From Alphaproteobacteria bacterium (GTDB lineage: Bacteria; Pseudomonadota; Alphaproteobacteria; UBA6615): DNA of 8,957 nucleotides. Made by a program: the position numbers and the translations under genes. The DNA is taken from assembly GCA_013003285.1 (NCBI GenBank), contig JABDJY010000474.1, forward strand, positions 1 to 8,957, given 5' to 3'. The notes under the pieces were generated by a model. It was not told where the DNA came from. It ran no database searches and worked only from the letters and a program-made list of their open reading frames with translations. Below, one piece after another: positions 1-6,567 of the stretch; position 1 is the first letter of the stretch, and every line of letters starts with the position of its first letter.

Positions 1-548
1 TCGCCCAGGCCCCCAAAATCAATGGTGGCCGGAAATATCTGCGCGGGCTCTATAGCGGTGGCACGTTTTGCTATGAGGCGCTGAGCCTGTTGGCCGAAAG
101 CTTGGGTTCAATGCGCTCGAACACCGCTTTCCCGTCCACAAGCCTGATCAACGATCCGTGGAACAGCGAGGGCCATACCGTGCTCGACCTGGGCGACGAT
201 ATTTTCACCCGCGGCCGCCCCCACCCGATGATCGATCACCGGTTGCGCAACGAACGTATCGTGCAAGAAGCCGCCGACCCGCAAACCGCGGTTGTGCTGA
301 TCGATGTGGTGTTGGGCTGCGGCGCGCACGAAGATCCCGCAGCGGCAATGGCGCCGGCACTGGCCGAGGCGCAACAAGGCAATGGCGGATCGGCGCCGGC
401 ACTGGTCGGTTTCGTCTGCGGCACGGATGGTGACCCACAGGGTCTGGCGCGTCAGAAGGCGGCACTCCGCGAGGCCGGGGTTCTGCTCGCCAATAGCAAC
501 GCCGAAGCGGTTCGTCTCGCCGCATCCATCGTGGAGGCCGCGGCATGA
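1..548 (+). CDS. fdrA: FdrA family protein (acyl-CoA ligase-like), C-terminal part, 5' end outside window
   Basis: An open frame enters from the left edge (first full codon at base 3) and runs 181 codons to TGA at 546-548. There is no start in the window, and the in-frame TTG at 90 is internal. Visible signatures are GLYSGGTFCYEA (bases 45-80), GDDIFTRGRPHPMID (about 192-236), an LIDVVLGCGAH strand-loop and GTDGDPQ near 421. These match the C-terminal CoA-ligase-like domain of FdrA, a family related to succinyl-CoA synthetase; E. coli FdrA is about 555 residues, so roughly one third is present. E. coli FdrA (AllF) is known as one subunit of oxamate carbamoyltransferase, which converts oxalurate and phosphate to oxamate and carbamoyl phosphate. 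The stop overlaps the next start (ATGA), so translational coupling with the DUF1116 gene is likely. Family assignment is firm. The exact reaction is inferred from E. coli and from the gene order, and the substrate here could be another ureido compound. Confidence 0.9.
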   Translation, partial: AQAPKINGGRKYLRGLYSGGTFCYEALSLLAESLGSMRSNTAFPSTSLINDPWNSEGHTVLDLGDDIFTRGRPHPMIDHRLRNERIVQEAADPQTAVVLIDVVLGCGAHEDPAAAMAPALAEAQQGNGGSAPALVGFVCGTDGDPQGLARQKAALREAGVLLANSNAEAVRLAASIVEAAA

Positions 549-1948
549 CCAGCCTGTTTGGCGCCGATCTGGCGGTGATCAATGTCGGCCTGTCCGAATT
601 TGCCGCGCCCATCGCGGCCGCCGAAGCGCAAGTGCTCGACATAGCCTGGACGCCACCGGCGGGCGACGAGACGGTGGCGCGGGCGCTCGCCCGTTTGGTC
701 AATCGGCCCGATGTCGAGGCGGCTAATGCCACGGCGTTCGCCCGCTATCTCGCCGCGCAGCCGACCCTGGTCGGTGTCGCGGCGGCAGCGGACGCTATCG
801 CCGGCCTGCCCGATCGCACCATCCTGCATGCCGGCCCACCCATCGAATGGCGGAATATGTGCGCGCCGGTCCAGGGTGCGATCATCGGCGCCTGTATCTT
901 CGAAGGTTGGGCCGACGGTCCCGAAGCGGCACAGAAAATACTCGATGCCGGCGAAATCTCGTTTTCGCCCTGCCATCACTACGGCGCGGTGGGGCCGATG
1001 GCCGGCATCATCAGCCCGTCCATGCCGGTCTGGATCATCGAAGATGCCGCCCACGGCACACGGACCTATTCCAATCTCAACGAAGGGTTGGGCAAGGTGC
1101 TTCGGTTCGGCGCCAATACGCCCGATGTCATCGACCGCCTGCGTTGGATGCAACAGGTTCTGGGGCCGGCGCTGACGGCGACGTTGAAAACATTGGGGCC
1201 GCTGGAACTCAAGCCCCTCATGGCGCAAGCACTGCACATGGGCGACGAGGTGCATAACCGCAACGCCGCCGCCTCGGCGCTGCTGCTCAAGCGCCTCATC
1301 CCCGCCGCACTCGACGCCAATTTGGACGCCGCCGTGCTGTCCGACGTGGTGAAGTTCATCAATAGCAACGATCATTTCTTCCTCAACCTGTCGATGCCGG
1401 CCTGCAAGGCGATGATGGACGCCGCCCACGGTGTCGCCGGGCCCAGCCTGGTAACCGCCATGGCGCGCAATGGGGTCGAATTCGGCATTCGGGTCAGCGG
1501 CCTCGGCCCGCGCTGGTTCACGGTGCCGGCGCCGATCGTCCATGGACTGTTTTTCCCCGGCTATAGCGCCGAAGACGCCAACCCCGATCTCGGCGACAGC
1601 ACCATCACCGAGACCGCCGGCATCGGCGCCTTCGCCATGGCGGCCTCGCCGGCCATCGTCCAATTCGTCGGCGGGTCGGCCAGCGACGCCATCGCCAATA
1701 CCCGCCAGATGTCGCACATCACCATCGGCCGCAACAATTCCTTTACGCTGCCGCAACTCGATTTCGGCGCCACGCCCGCCGGCATTGATATCCGCAAGGT
1801 CATCGACACCGGCATCGAGCCGGTGATCAACACCGGCATCGCTCATTGCGAGGCGGGTATCGGGCAAATCGGCGCCGGCATTACCCACGCACCCATGGCC
1901 TGTTTCGCGCAGGCGGTTTTGGCACTGGCAGAGTCGTTAGACGAATGA
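545..1948 (+). CDS. DUF1116 domain-containing protein (YlbE/YahG family; probable oxamate carbamoyltransferase subunit)
   Basis: This 467-residue protein starts at an ATG that overlaps the FdrA stop by 4 bases. It fits the DUF1116 family along its whole length. Recognisable blocks are PIEWRNMCAPVQGA (residues 99-112), FSPCHHYGAVGPMAG (140-154), HMGDEVHNRN (231-240), NDHFFLNLSMP (275-285), VSGLGPRWFTVPAP (317-330), DSTITETAGIGAFAMAASP (351-369) and GITHAPMACF (445-454). The many conserved His, Cys, Asn and Arg residues look like active-site clusters. E. coli YlbE (AllG, about 419 residues) is a required part of oxamate carbamoyltransferase. The length here is closer to the paralogue YahG (about 472), which sits in a yahE-yahF-yahG-yahI cluster of the same make-up. 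No signal peptide or membrane segment is seen, so it is cytoplasmic. It is the middle gene of a three-gene operon. Family is certain; the reaction is inferred. Confidence 0.93.
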   Translation: MTSLFGADLAVINVGLSEFAAPIAAAEAQVLDIAWTPPAGDETVARALARLVNRPDVEAANATAFARYLAAQPTLVGVAAAADAIAGLPDRTILHAGPPIEWRNMCAPVQGAIIGACIFEGWADGPEAAQKILDAGEISFSPCHHYGAVGPMAGIISPSMPVWIIEDAAHGTRTYSNLNEGLGKVLRFGANTPDVIDRLRWMQQVLGPALTATLKTLGPLELKPLMAQALHMGDEVHNRNAAASALLLKRLIPAALDANLDAAVLSDVVKFINSNDHFFLNLSMPACKAMMDAAHGVAGPSLVTAMARNGVEFGIRVSGLGPRWFTVPAPIVHGLFFPGYSAEDANPDLGDSTITETAGIGAFAMAASPAIVQFVGGSASDAIANTRQMSHITIGRNNSFTLPQLDFGATPAGIDIRKVIDTGIEPVINTGIAHCEAGIGQIGAGITHAPMACFAQAVLALAESLDE

Positions 1949-1963
1949 GCAGGAAACGGGACT

Positions 1964-1970
1964 AGGGAGG
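1964..1970 (+). promoter_or_regulatory. Shine-Dalgarno site of the carbamate kinase gene
   Basis: AGGGAGG lies 9 bases before the ATG at 1980, inside the 31-base gap after the DUF1116 stop. It is a near-perfect anti-16S match at good spacing and fixes the start. No promoter fits comfortably in the gap, which supports a shared transcript. Confidence 0.7.
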
Positions 1971-1979
1971 CCGGCGCAG

Positions 1980-2939
1980 ATGACGCCACGCCGTAAGACA
2001 GCCATCGTCGCCGCGGGGGGGAACTCGCTGATCATCGACGAGCAGCACAAGTCGATCCCCGACCAGTACGAGGCCGCGGCCATCACCTGCCGCTACATTG
2101 TCGACATGATCGAGCAGGGCTGGAACGTGGTCATCACCCACGGCAACGGTCCGCAGGTTGGCTTCATCATGCGGCGCTCGGAAATCGCTATCGCCGAAGT
2201 GCCGCCGGTGCCGATGGATTATGCCGGCGCCGATACCCAGGGCGCCATCGGCTACATGTTCCAACGCGCCATGCGCAACGAAATGAAACGCCGCGGCATC
2301 GACCGCAAGGCGATCGCCGTGGTCACCCAGATTTTGGTCGATCGCGGCGACCCCGCCTTCACCCATCCGGCCAAACCGATCGGCTCGTTCATGGACGAAG
2401 CGGATGCGAAAAAACACGCCAACGAACATGGCTGGACCGTTCGCGCGGAAGGAGACCGCGGCTGGCGGCGGGTGGTGCCCTCGCCTCGACCGATATCGAT
2501 CCTCGACATCGAAGCCATCGAGACCCTGGTCGACGAGCGCTATGTGGTGATCGCCTGCGGCGGCGGCGGCATCCCGGTCTATGAAGACGATGACGGGGTC
2601 GTACAGGGCGTCGAAGCGGTGATCGACAAAGACTTCGCATCGGGCCTGTTGGCTGCCGAGCTACGCGCCGAGCTGTTCGTGATCACCTCCGAAGTGCAGC
2701 AGGTCGCCGTCGATTTCGGCAAAGACAGCCAGCGCTGGCTATCGAAAATGACCGCGACGGAAGCCCGCGCCCATCTCGACGACGGTCAGTTTCCCGCCGG
2801 CAGCATGGGACCGAAGATCATCGCGATCCTGGAGTTTCTCGACGCCGGCGGCACGGCGGGGGTCATCACCAACCCGCCGAATCTGGGCCGGGCGCTGTCC
2901 GGCGAAACCGGCACATGGATCGTCGCGGACAAGAGCTGA
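1980..2939 (+). CDS. arcC: Carbamate kinase
   Basis: This 319-residue protein of the amino-acid kinase fold transfers phosphate from carbamoyl phosphate to ADP, giving ATP and carbamate, which breaks down to ammonia and CO2. Family blocks appear in order: AAGGNSL (11-17), THGNGPQVG (53-61), VTQ (115-117), KPIGSF (132-137) with GWRRVVPSP (161-169), ACGGGGIPV (192-200), VIDKD (214-218), GQFPAGSMGPKI (269-280) and a GETGTWIV end (308-315). Length is normal for the family. Compared with arginine-deiminase ArcC proteins it has GGNSL for GGNAL and ITSEVQQV (235-242) where TDV-type sequence is usual, so it may belong to the catabolic YbcF/YahI-like branch. Its place after FdrA and DUF1116 suggests that it uses the carbamoyl phosphate they release. 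There are no arcA or arcB genes nearby, so a role in arginine deimination is unlikely. Confidence 0.95.
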   Translation: MTPRRKTAIVAAGGNSLIIDEQHKSIPDQYEAAAITCRYIVDMIEQGWNVVITHGNGPQVGFIMRRSEIAIAEVPPVPMDYAGADTQGAIGYMFQRAMRNEMKRRGIDRKAIAVVTQILVDRGDPAFTHPAKPIGSFMDEADAKKHANEHGWTVRAEGDRGWRRVVPSPRPISILDIEAIETLVDERYVVIACGGGGIPVYEDDDGVVQGVEAVIDKDFASGLLAAELRAELFVITSEVQQVAVDFGKDSQRWLSKMTATEARAHLDDGQFPAGSMGPKIIAILEFLDAGGTAGVITNPPNLGRALSGETGTWIVADKS

Positions 2940-2952
2940 TCCACCTCGGTTC

Positions 2953-2972
2953 CCGTTTACCGCCGGTAACGG
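2953..2972. terminator. Possible bidirectional hairpin between convergent genes
   Basis: CCGTTTACC (2953-2961) and GGTAACGG (2965-2972) form an 8-bp stem with one bulged T and a 3-base GCC loop, in the 46-base gap between the carbamate kinase stop and the cupin stop. No T-run follows on either strand, so it is not a classical intrinsic terminator. It may still assist termination or protect 3' ends. Confidence 0.35.
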
Positions 2973-2985
2973 ACGTTCAGCCCAC

Positions 2986-3435
2986 CTACGTCTCCCCGGC
3001 TTTGGCCTTGCGGTCGTCTTCCGGCGTAAAGTAGCCGGCCTCTTTGAGGCTCGACGCGCCGGTATAGCCCCATAGCGTGATCAGCGTCTCCGTGTCCGAA
3101 CCGTTTTCCAATCCGTGGTAGGTATCGCGCGGATGGAAGGCCAGATCGCCGGCGCGCATGTAAAAGGTTTCGTCGCCGATATGCTTGATGCCGACGCCAT
3201 GCAGCACATATTCCCACTCCTCCGCATTGGGGTGGCGGTGGATATCGTGCTTGGCGCCGATCCCCGGCGCCAGAATAGTGCGGCCGACCACGGTGGACTG
3301 TGAATCGAAATTCTCGTTGGTCACCACCCAGCGCACATCCATCTTGAACCAGCCCTCATCCTCTCGGAGGGTCTTATCCGGGCTGACCTCGCCCGGTGTA
3401 ATCTTGTATTGGCTGGTCTCTTTGATTTCAGTCAT
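2986..3435 (-). CDS. Small single-domain cupin protein
   Basis: This 149-residue protein is a single beta-barrel cupin. Motif 1 reads GAKHDIHRHPNAEEWEYVLHG (60-80, given in two parts: GAKHDIHRHPNAEE then WEYVLHG), giving His66, His68 and Glu72 as likely metal ligands. Motif 2 reads GDLAFHPRDTYHGLEN (96-111), with His107 as the fourth ligand. The metal site is therefore intact. The tail carries WGYTGASSLKEAGYF (122-136). The start is supported by GGGAGGAA on the minus strand (3442-3449), about 7 bases before the ATG. It follows the EamA transporter gene by 57 bases on the same strand and is probably co-transcribed with it. It is too short to be the bicupin ureidoglycine aminohydrolase AllE (about 260 residues). 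The substrate is unknown: it could be a small dioxygenase, isomerase or ligand-binding cupin. Confidence 0.85.
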   Translation of the reverse strand: MTEIKETSQYKITPGEVSPDKTLREDEGWFKMDVRWVVTNENFDSQSTVVGRTILAPGIGAKHDIHRHPNAEEWEYVLHGVGIKHIGDETFYMRAGDLAFHPRDTYHGLENGSDTETLITLWGYTGASSLKEAGYFTPEDDRKAKAGET

Positions 3436-3492
3436 CCGGTATTCCTCCCAATTCGATCAGCCAGCTATTTTGGTTTGGCAAGCTTACAATCT

Positions 3493-4377
3493 TTAGGCCG
3501 GTCGGGTCTTGCCTTGCAAAAAGACGGTGGCGAGAATGCCCACCGTTACCACGATGGCGCCGACGATGTTCAGCGCGGTGGGGATTTCACCCAAGGTGGG
3601 AATCGCCGCGATCAGCGCGAAGGCCGGCACCCAGGCGCCGACCGCGGCCTGGCGGGTCGGGCCGATGGTCTTCACCGCATAAGCATGACCAAAGATGCAC
3701 AAAAACGCGCCAAATACGCCGTGCACAACGGTCTGCAGGGCAATGTCGGCCACCGGCGCGGTGAACAGGCCCGATGGCAGAAACAACAACCAGACCGGTA
3801 CGTAGATCAGCGCGTTGAGCACCAGAAGCGCCGCCAGCGAATGGATCACGCCGAGCCGCGCCGCACGCATGCCGCTATACCAGATGGCGACGAACAGGGC
3901 GGCGCCCAGGAACAGCAGATGTCCACGCCACTGGCCCGGCACGGCCGCACCGCCCAAAGCCTCCCAACCCACCGCACCAACCCCGGTGACGATCGCCACG
4001 ATGCCGATCCATTGCCAACGGCTGGGCCGTTCGCCAATCCAGGCCCAGGCAACCAGGGCGGCGAAGATCGGCAGGGCGCCGTACATCACCACCGCCGCAT
4101 GGCCAACCGGCGCAAAGGTCATGCCGCCGAAAAGCAGCAGGACGAATGGCGCGCCACCAAAGAACGCGACGATCACATGGTCGCGCAGGCGCACATGCCA
4201 GGGCCAGGCCCGCGCCAACAGCGGCGCCGCCAGGATTGCAGCGACCCCCATGCGAAGGCCTGCCATGTCGTAAATGGTCAACGCCTCGGTGGTCGCGCCG
4301 AGCCGGCCGACGATCAGCATCACAACGACGCAAGCCACGGTGCCGAGCCCGGCGGCAATTCCTCCCCAATCCTTCAT
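3493..4377 (-). CDS. EamA/DMT family inner-membrane transporter
   Basis: This 294-residue, strongly hydrophobic protein has about ten membrane helices, near residues 6-25, 36-55, 68-88, 93-114, 122-140, 152-170, 178-199, 213-233, 243-262 and 267-287. That is the two-times-five EamA repeat pattern, with repeat 1 about 8-138 and repeat 2 about 152-287. GERPSRWQWIGIVAIVTGV (115-133) is the typical end of the first repeat, and TLGEIPTALNIVGAIVVTVG (261-280) is its counterpart in the second. Members export or import small metabolites such as amino acids; the substrate cannot be read from sequence. The ATG at 4375-4377 has only a weak GGCGG-type site before it. It is the first gene of a likely two-gene unit with the cupin, so the pair may handle a common metabolite, which is inference only. 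Confidence 0.9.
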   Translation of the reverse strand: MKDWGGIAAGLGTVACVVVMLIVGRLGATTEALTIYDMAGLRMGVAAILAAPLLARAWPWHVRLRDHVIVAFFGGAPFVLLLFGGMTFAPVGHAAVVMYGALPIFAALVAWAWIGERPSRWQWIGIVAIVTGVGAVGWEALGGAAVPGQWRGHLLFLGAALFVAIWYSGMRAARLGVIHSLAALLVLNALIYVPVWLLFLPSGLFTAPVADIALQTVVHGVFGAFLCIFGHAYAVKTIGPTRQAAVGAWVPAFALIAAIPTLGEIPTALNIVGAIVVTVGILATVFLQGKTRPA

Positions 4378-4481
4378 TGCCGCCGCCTACACCCTATCCA
4401 ACGCGTCTTGCACTTAGTCCTGCCGGGTCGTTTGGCAGCAACGATTGAAGGCTTGCAGTGCCCGCCCATCCATCGGCGGCG

Positions 4482-4487
4482 ACTATA
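4482..4487 (-). promoter_or_regulatory. Candidate -10 box for the EamA-cupin unit
   Basis: The minus strand reads TATAGT followed by CGCC, about 105 bases before the transporter ATG. No convincing -35 is seen at 16-18 bases. A similar TATACT-CGCC string precedes the epimerase gene (8718-8723). This is weak, pattern-based evidence. Confidence 0.25.
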
Positions 4488-4557
4488 CCATGATGGGGCC
4501 GCGTCACCGCGATAGGCGGGCGCGCGTTTTTGTTCACCCCTGTGCCGTCGCTCCCGT

Positions 4558-4563
4558 TATGAT
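4558..4563 (+). promoter_or_regulatory. Candidate -10 box for the dienelactone hydrolase gene
   Basis: TATGAT lies 64 bases before the ATG at 4628. The best upstream -35-like strings, TTGTTC (4530-4535) and TTCACC (4533-4538), are at 22 and 19 bases, longer than the usual 17, so the call is tentative. Confidence 0.25.
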
Positions 4564-4568
4564 AGGTA

Positions 4569-4590
4569 CAATTGCGCCCGACCAATTGCG
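4569..4590 (+). repeat. Short direct repeat CAATTGCG x2 in the hydrolase leader
   Basis: CAATTGCG occurs at 4569-4576 and again at 4583-4590, a 14-base period. Each copy contains the palindrome CAATTG. The repeat sits just downstream of the candidate -10 and upstream of the ribosome binding site, where a regulator could act. Chance occurrence is possible. Confidence 0.4.
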
Positions 4591-4627
4591 TTCGGCGTTC
4601 AACGACAACAAACCGGGAGAGATAACT

Positions 4628-5299
4628 ATGGGCTATGATCTGACCCTCACCACATCCGACGGCCACACGCTGGCCGCCTACGCCGCCGAACCCGAAGGCG
4701 CGGCCAAGGGCGGCATGGTGATCATCCAGGAAATTTTTGGCGTCAATGACGATATCCGCGAGACCGTCGATAACTTTGCCAAGGAAGGCTATCACGCCAT
4801 CGCGCCGGCCCTGTTCGATCGCATGGAAAGCGGCGTGGTTTTGGCATTCGACGAAGCTGGCATGGGTAAAGGCCGGGAGTTGAAGGGCGCGCTCGACTGG
4901 GGCGACGCCATGAGCGACGTCAACGCGTCCATCGACCATGTGGCGGGCGCCGGCAAGGTCGGCATCGTCGGCTTCTGCATGGGCGGTTCCGTGGCCTGGT
5001 TCGCCGCGTCGCGCGCACCGGTCGATATGGCGGTTTGCTATTACGGTGGCGACATCAACGCCAATCGCGACAACGAGACACCGAAATGCCCGGTGATGTT
5101 CCACTGGGGCGCGGAAGATGCCGGCATTCCCTTGGAGGGCGTCCGCGAAGTCGAGGCCGCGCATCCCGATATCCCGAGCTTTATCTATGAGGGCGCCGGT
5201 CACGGCTTCAGCTGTTCGCGCCGCGGCTCTTACCATCAGGCTTCGGCCGCCCTGGCGATGGAACGCACTCTGGCCTTCGCCGCCGAGCATATGGCTTAG
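4628..5299 (+). CDS. Dienelactone hydrolase family protein
   Basis: This 223-residue alpha/beta hydrolase starts at the ATG preceded by GGGAGAG (4615-4621) at 6 bases; the in-frame ATG at 4445 would add 61 unrelated residues. The catalytic set of the family is present: Glu35 in QEIFG, nucleophile Cys117 in GFCMGG (115-120), Asp164 in GAEDAGIP and His192 in GAGHGF. Length and motif spacing match carboxymethylenebutenolidase (ClcD-type) proteins, which open dienelactone to maleylacetate. No other aromatic-degradation gene is nearby, and the family includes many general esterases, so a chlorocatechol role is not supported. There is no signal peptide, so it is cytoplasmic. It is a single-gene transcription unit, divergent from the transporter and closed by a hairpin terminator at 5330-5355. 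Confidence 0.92.
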   Translation: MGYDLTLTTSDGHTLAAYAAEPEGAAKGGMVIIQEIFGVNDDIRETVDNFAKEGYHAIAPALFDRMESGVVLAFDEAGMGKGRELKGALDWGDAMSDVNASIDHVAGAGKVGIVGFCMGGSVAWFAASRAPVDMAVCYYGGDINANRDNETPKCPVMFHWGAEDAGIPLEGVREVEAAHPDIPSFIYEGAGHGFSCSRRGSYHQASAALAMERTLAFAAEHMA

Positions 5300-5329
5300 A
5301 GAATACCGAAAACAACGCTCGGCCAACTT

Positions 5330-5355
5330 ACCCTCTCTCGCTGGGAGAGGGTTTT
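5330..5355 (+). terminator. Intrinsic terminator after the dienelactone hydrolase gene
   Basis: ACCCTCTC (5330-5337) and GAGAGGGT (5345-5352) form a perfect 8-bp stem with a 7-base loop, followed by TTTTA overlapping the stem end. It lies 30 bases after the hydrolase stop and just before the convergent cystathionine enzyme stop. On the minus strand no T-run follows, so it serves the + strand gene best, though the hairpin could act both ways. Confidence 0.7.
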
Positions 5356-5359
5356 AGGC

Positions 5360-6520
5360 TTACCCCAGCGCGTATTCCAGCTCGGCGAGGAGGTCGCGGG
5401 AATCTTCCACCCCGACCGACAGGCGCACCAGGCTATCGCTGATGCCCAACTCGGCCCGTTGTTCGGGCGGGATCGAGGCGTGGGTCATGATCGCCGGATG
5501 CTCGATCAGGCTCTCCACCCCACCCAGGCTCTCGGCCAGGGCGAAGAGCCGGCAGCGTTCGAGGAAGGCGGTGCTCTCGGCCAGTCCGCCCTCAAGCAAG
5601 ACCGTCACCATGCCGCCAAAGCCGTTCATTTGCCGGGTCGCCAGCTCGTGCTGGGGATGACTATCCAGGCCGGGATAAATCACCCGCTCGACCGCCGCAT
5701 GCGCTTCAAGATATTGCGCGATCTCTTGCGCGTTCTTGGTGTGCTGCGCCATGCGTAGCGGCAGGGTCTTCAGGGCGCGTAGGGCGAGAAAACTATCGAA
5801 CGGTCCGGCGATGGCGCCGACCGCGTTCTGCAGATAGGCCAGTTGCTGGGCCAGATCGTCGCGCTCGACAACCACCACACCGCCGACCACATCGGAGTGG
5901 CCGTTGAGATATTTGGTCGCCGAATGCACCACGATATCGATGCCGTGATCGAGCGGCCGCTGGACATAGGGCGACGCGAAGGTGTTGTCGCACACCGTGA
6001 TCAGGCCATGTTCCTTGGCGACCGCGGCGACCGCCGACAGATCGACGATGCGCAGCATGGGGTTGGTCGGCGTCTCCACCCAGATCATCTTGGTGTTGGG
6101 CTTGATCGCCGCGACGATACGGTCCGGGTCGGTCATATCGACCAAGGAGAAATCCAAATTGGCCGAACGCCGGCGGACATTTTCGAAGATACGGAAGGTG
6201 CCGCCATAGAGATCGTCCATGGAGATCACATGGTCACCGCTATCGAGCATTTCGAGAATGGTGCCGATCGCCGCCATGCCGGAGGCGAAGGCGAAGCCGG
6301 CGTTACCGTTCTCGAGATCGGCAACGCAGGCCTCATAGGCGCCGCGCGTCGGGTTCTGGGTGCGGGCATACTCATAGCCCTTATGCTTGCCCGGGCTCTC
6401 CTGCACGAAGGTCGAGGTGGCATAGATCGGCGTCATGATGGCGCCGGTCGTCGGGTCGGGCTGCTGGCCGGCATGGATGGCCCGGGTGGCAAATCGGGGC
6501 CGGTTGGTCTTGTCAGTCAT
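5360..6520 (-). CDS. Cystathionine gamma-synthase/gamma-lyase family PLP enzyme
   Basis: This 386-residue fold-type I PLP enzyme belongs to the Cys/Met metabolism family and is full length. Visible active-site features are EYARTQNPTRGAYE (50-63; Tyr51 and Arg53 contact the neighbouring subunit's cofactor phosphate), ASGMAAI (79-85), Tyr105 in DDLYGGT stacking on PLP, Asp178 in CDNTFASP, Ser200 and the Schiff-base Lys203 in HSATKYLNGHSD, and substrate-carboxylate Arg366 in SDSLVRLSVGVED. SLGGVESLIEHPAIMTH (331-347) is shared by gamma-synthases and gamma-lyases. The sequence cannot separate cystathionine synthesis from O-acylhomoserine and cysteine, cystathionine cleavage, and sulfhydrylase activity. 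It lies 47 bases downstream of the Rid-family gene on the same strand, and the pair is probably an operon. A modest CGGAG site precedes the ATG. Confidence 0.93.
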   Translation of the reverse strand: MTDKTNRPRFATRAIHAGQQPDPTTGAIMTPIYATSTFVQESPGKHKGYEYARTQNPTRGAYEACVADLENGNAGFAFASGMAAIGTILEMLDSGDHVISMDDLYGGTFRIFENVRRRSANLDFSLVDMTDPDRIVAAIKPNTKMIWVETPTNPMLRIVDLSAVAAVAKEHGLITVCDNTFASPYVQRPLDHGIDIVVHSATKYLNGHSDVVGGVVVVERDDLAQQLAYLQNAVGAIAGPFDSFLALRALKTLPLRMAQHTKNAQEIAQYLEAHAAVERVIYPGLDSHPQHELATRQMNGFGGMVTVLLEGGLAESTAFLERCRLFALAESLGGVESLIEHPAIMTHASIPPEQRAELGISDSLVRLSVGVEDSRDLLAELEYALG

Positions 6521-6567
6521 AAGGTCTGAATGCTCCGCAGCTACTCAAAATTACTCAACGCAAGGCT

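Larger units (their letters stand above)
4378..4627. other. Divergent intergenic region between EamA transporter and dienelactone hydrolase genes
   Basis: These 250 bases form the largest gap in the window. An open frame from 4445 runs through it into the hydrolase gene, but its first 61 residues (rich in Arg and Pro, not hydrolase-like) look non-coding. The region must hold promoters for both flanking genes. I see -10-like boxes on each strand and a 14-base-period direct repeat, listed separately, but no RNA gene or riboswitch. Confidence 0.5.

Noticed and set aside
452..1888. Long open frame (478 codons) on the minus strand opposite the DUF1116 gene
   Set aside because: It is antisense to a clear family match, is full of Arg, Gly, His and Asp in a codon-shadow pattern, and has no domain I recognise. 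Long shadow frames are expected at this GC content.
2986..3435. Cupin as the allantoin-pathway ureidoglycine aminohydrolase AllE
   Set aside because: AllE is a two-domain cupin of about 260 residues; this is a single cupin of 149.
3409..4515. Plus-strand open frame of 368 codons across the EamA and cupin genes
   Set aside because: The translation is rich in Gln, Arg, His and Asp without domain features, while the minus strand encodes a clean ten-helix transporter and a cupin.
4445..4627. N-terminal extension of the dienelactone hydrolase from the ATG at 4445
   Set aside because: The extra 61 residues do not resemble the family, and GGGAGAG sits at 6 bases before the ATG at 4628.
4394..5326. 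Minus-strand open frame of 310 codons opposite the hydrolase
   Set aside because: It is the shadow of a hydrolase with an intact catalytic set and gives no family match.
5843..6529. Plus-strand open frame of 228 codons opposite the cystathionine enzyme
   Set aside because: It is antisense to a strongly conserved PLP enzyme, with no recognisable domain.
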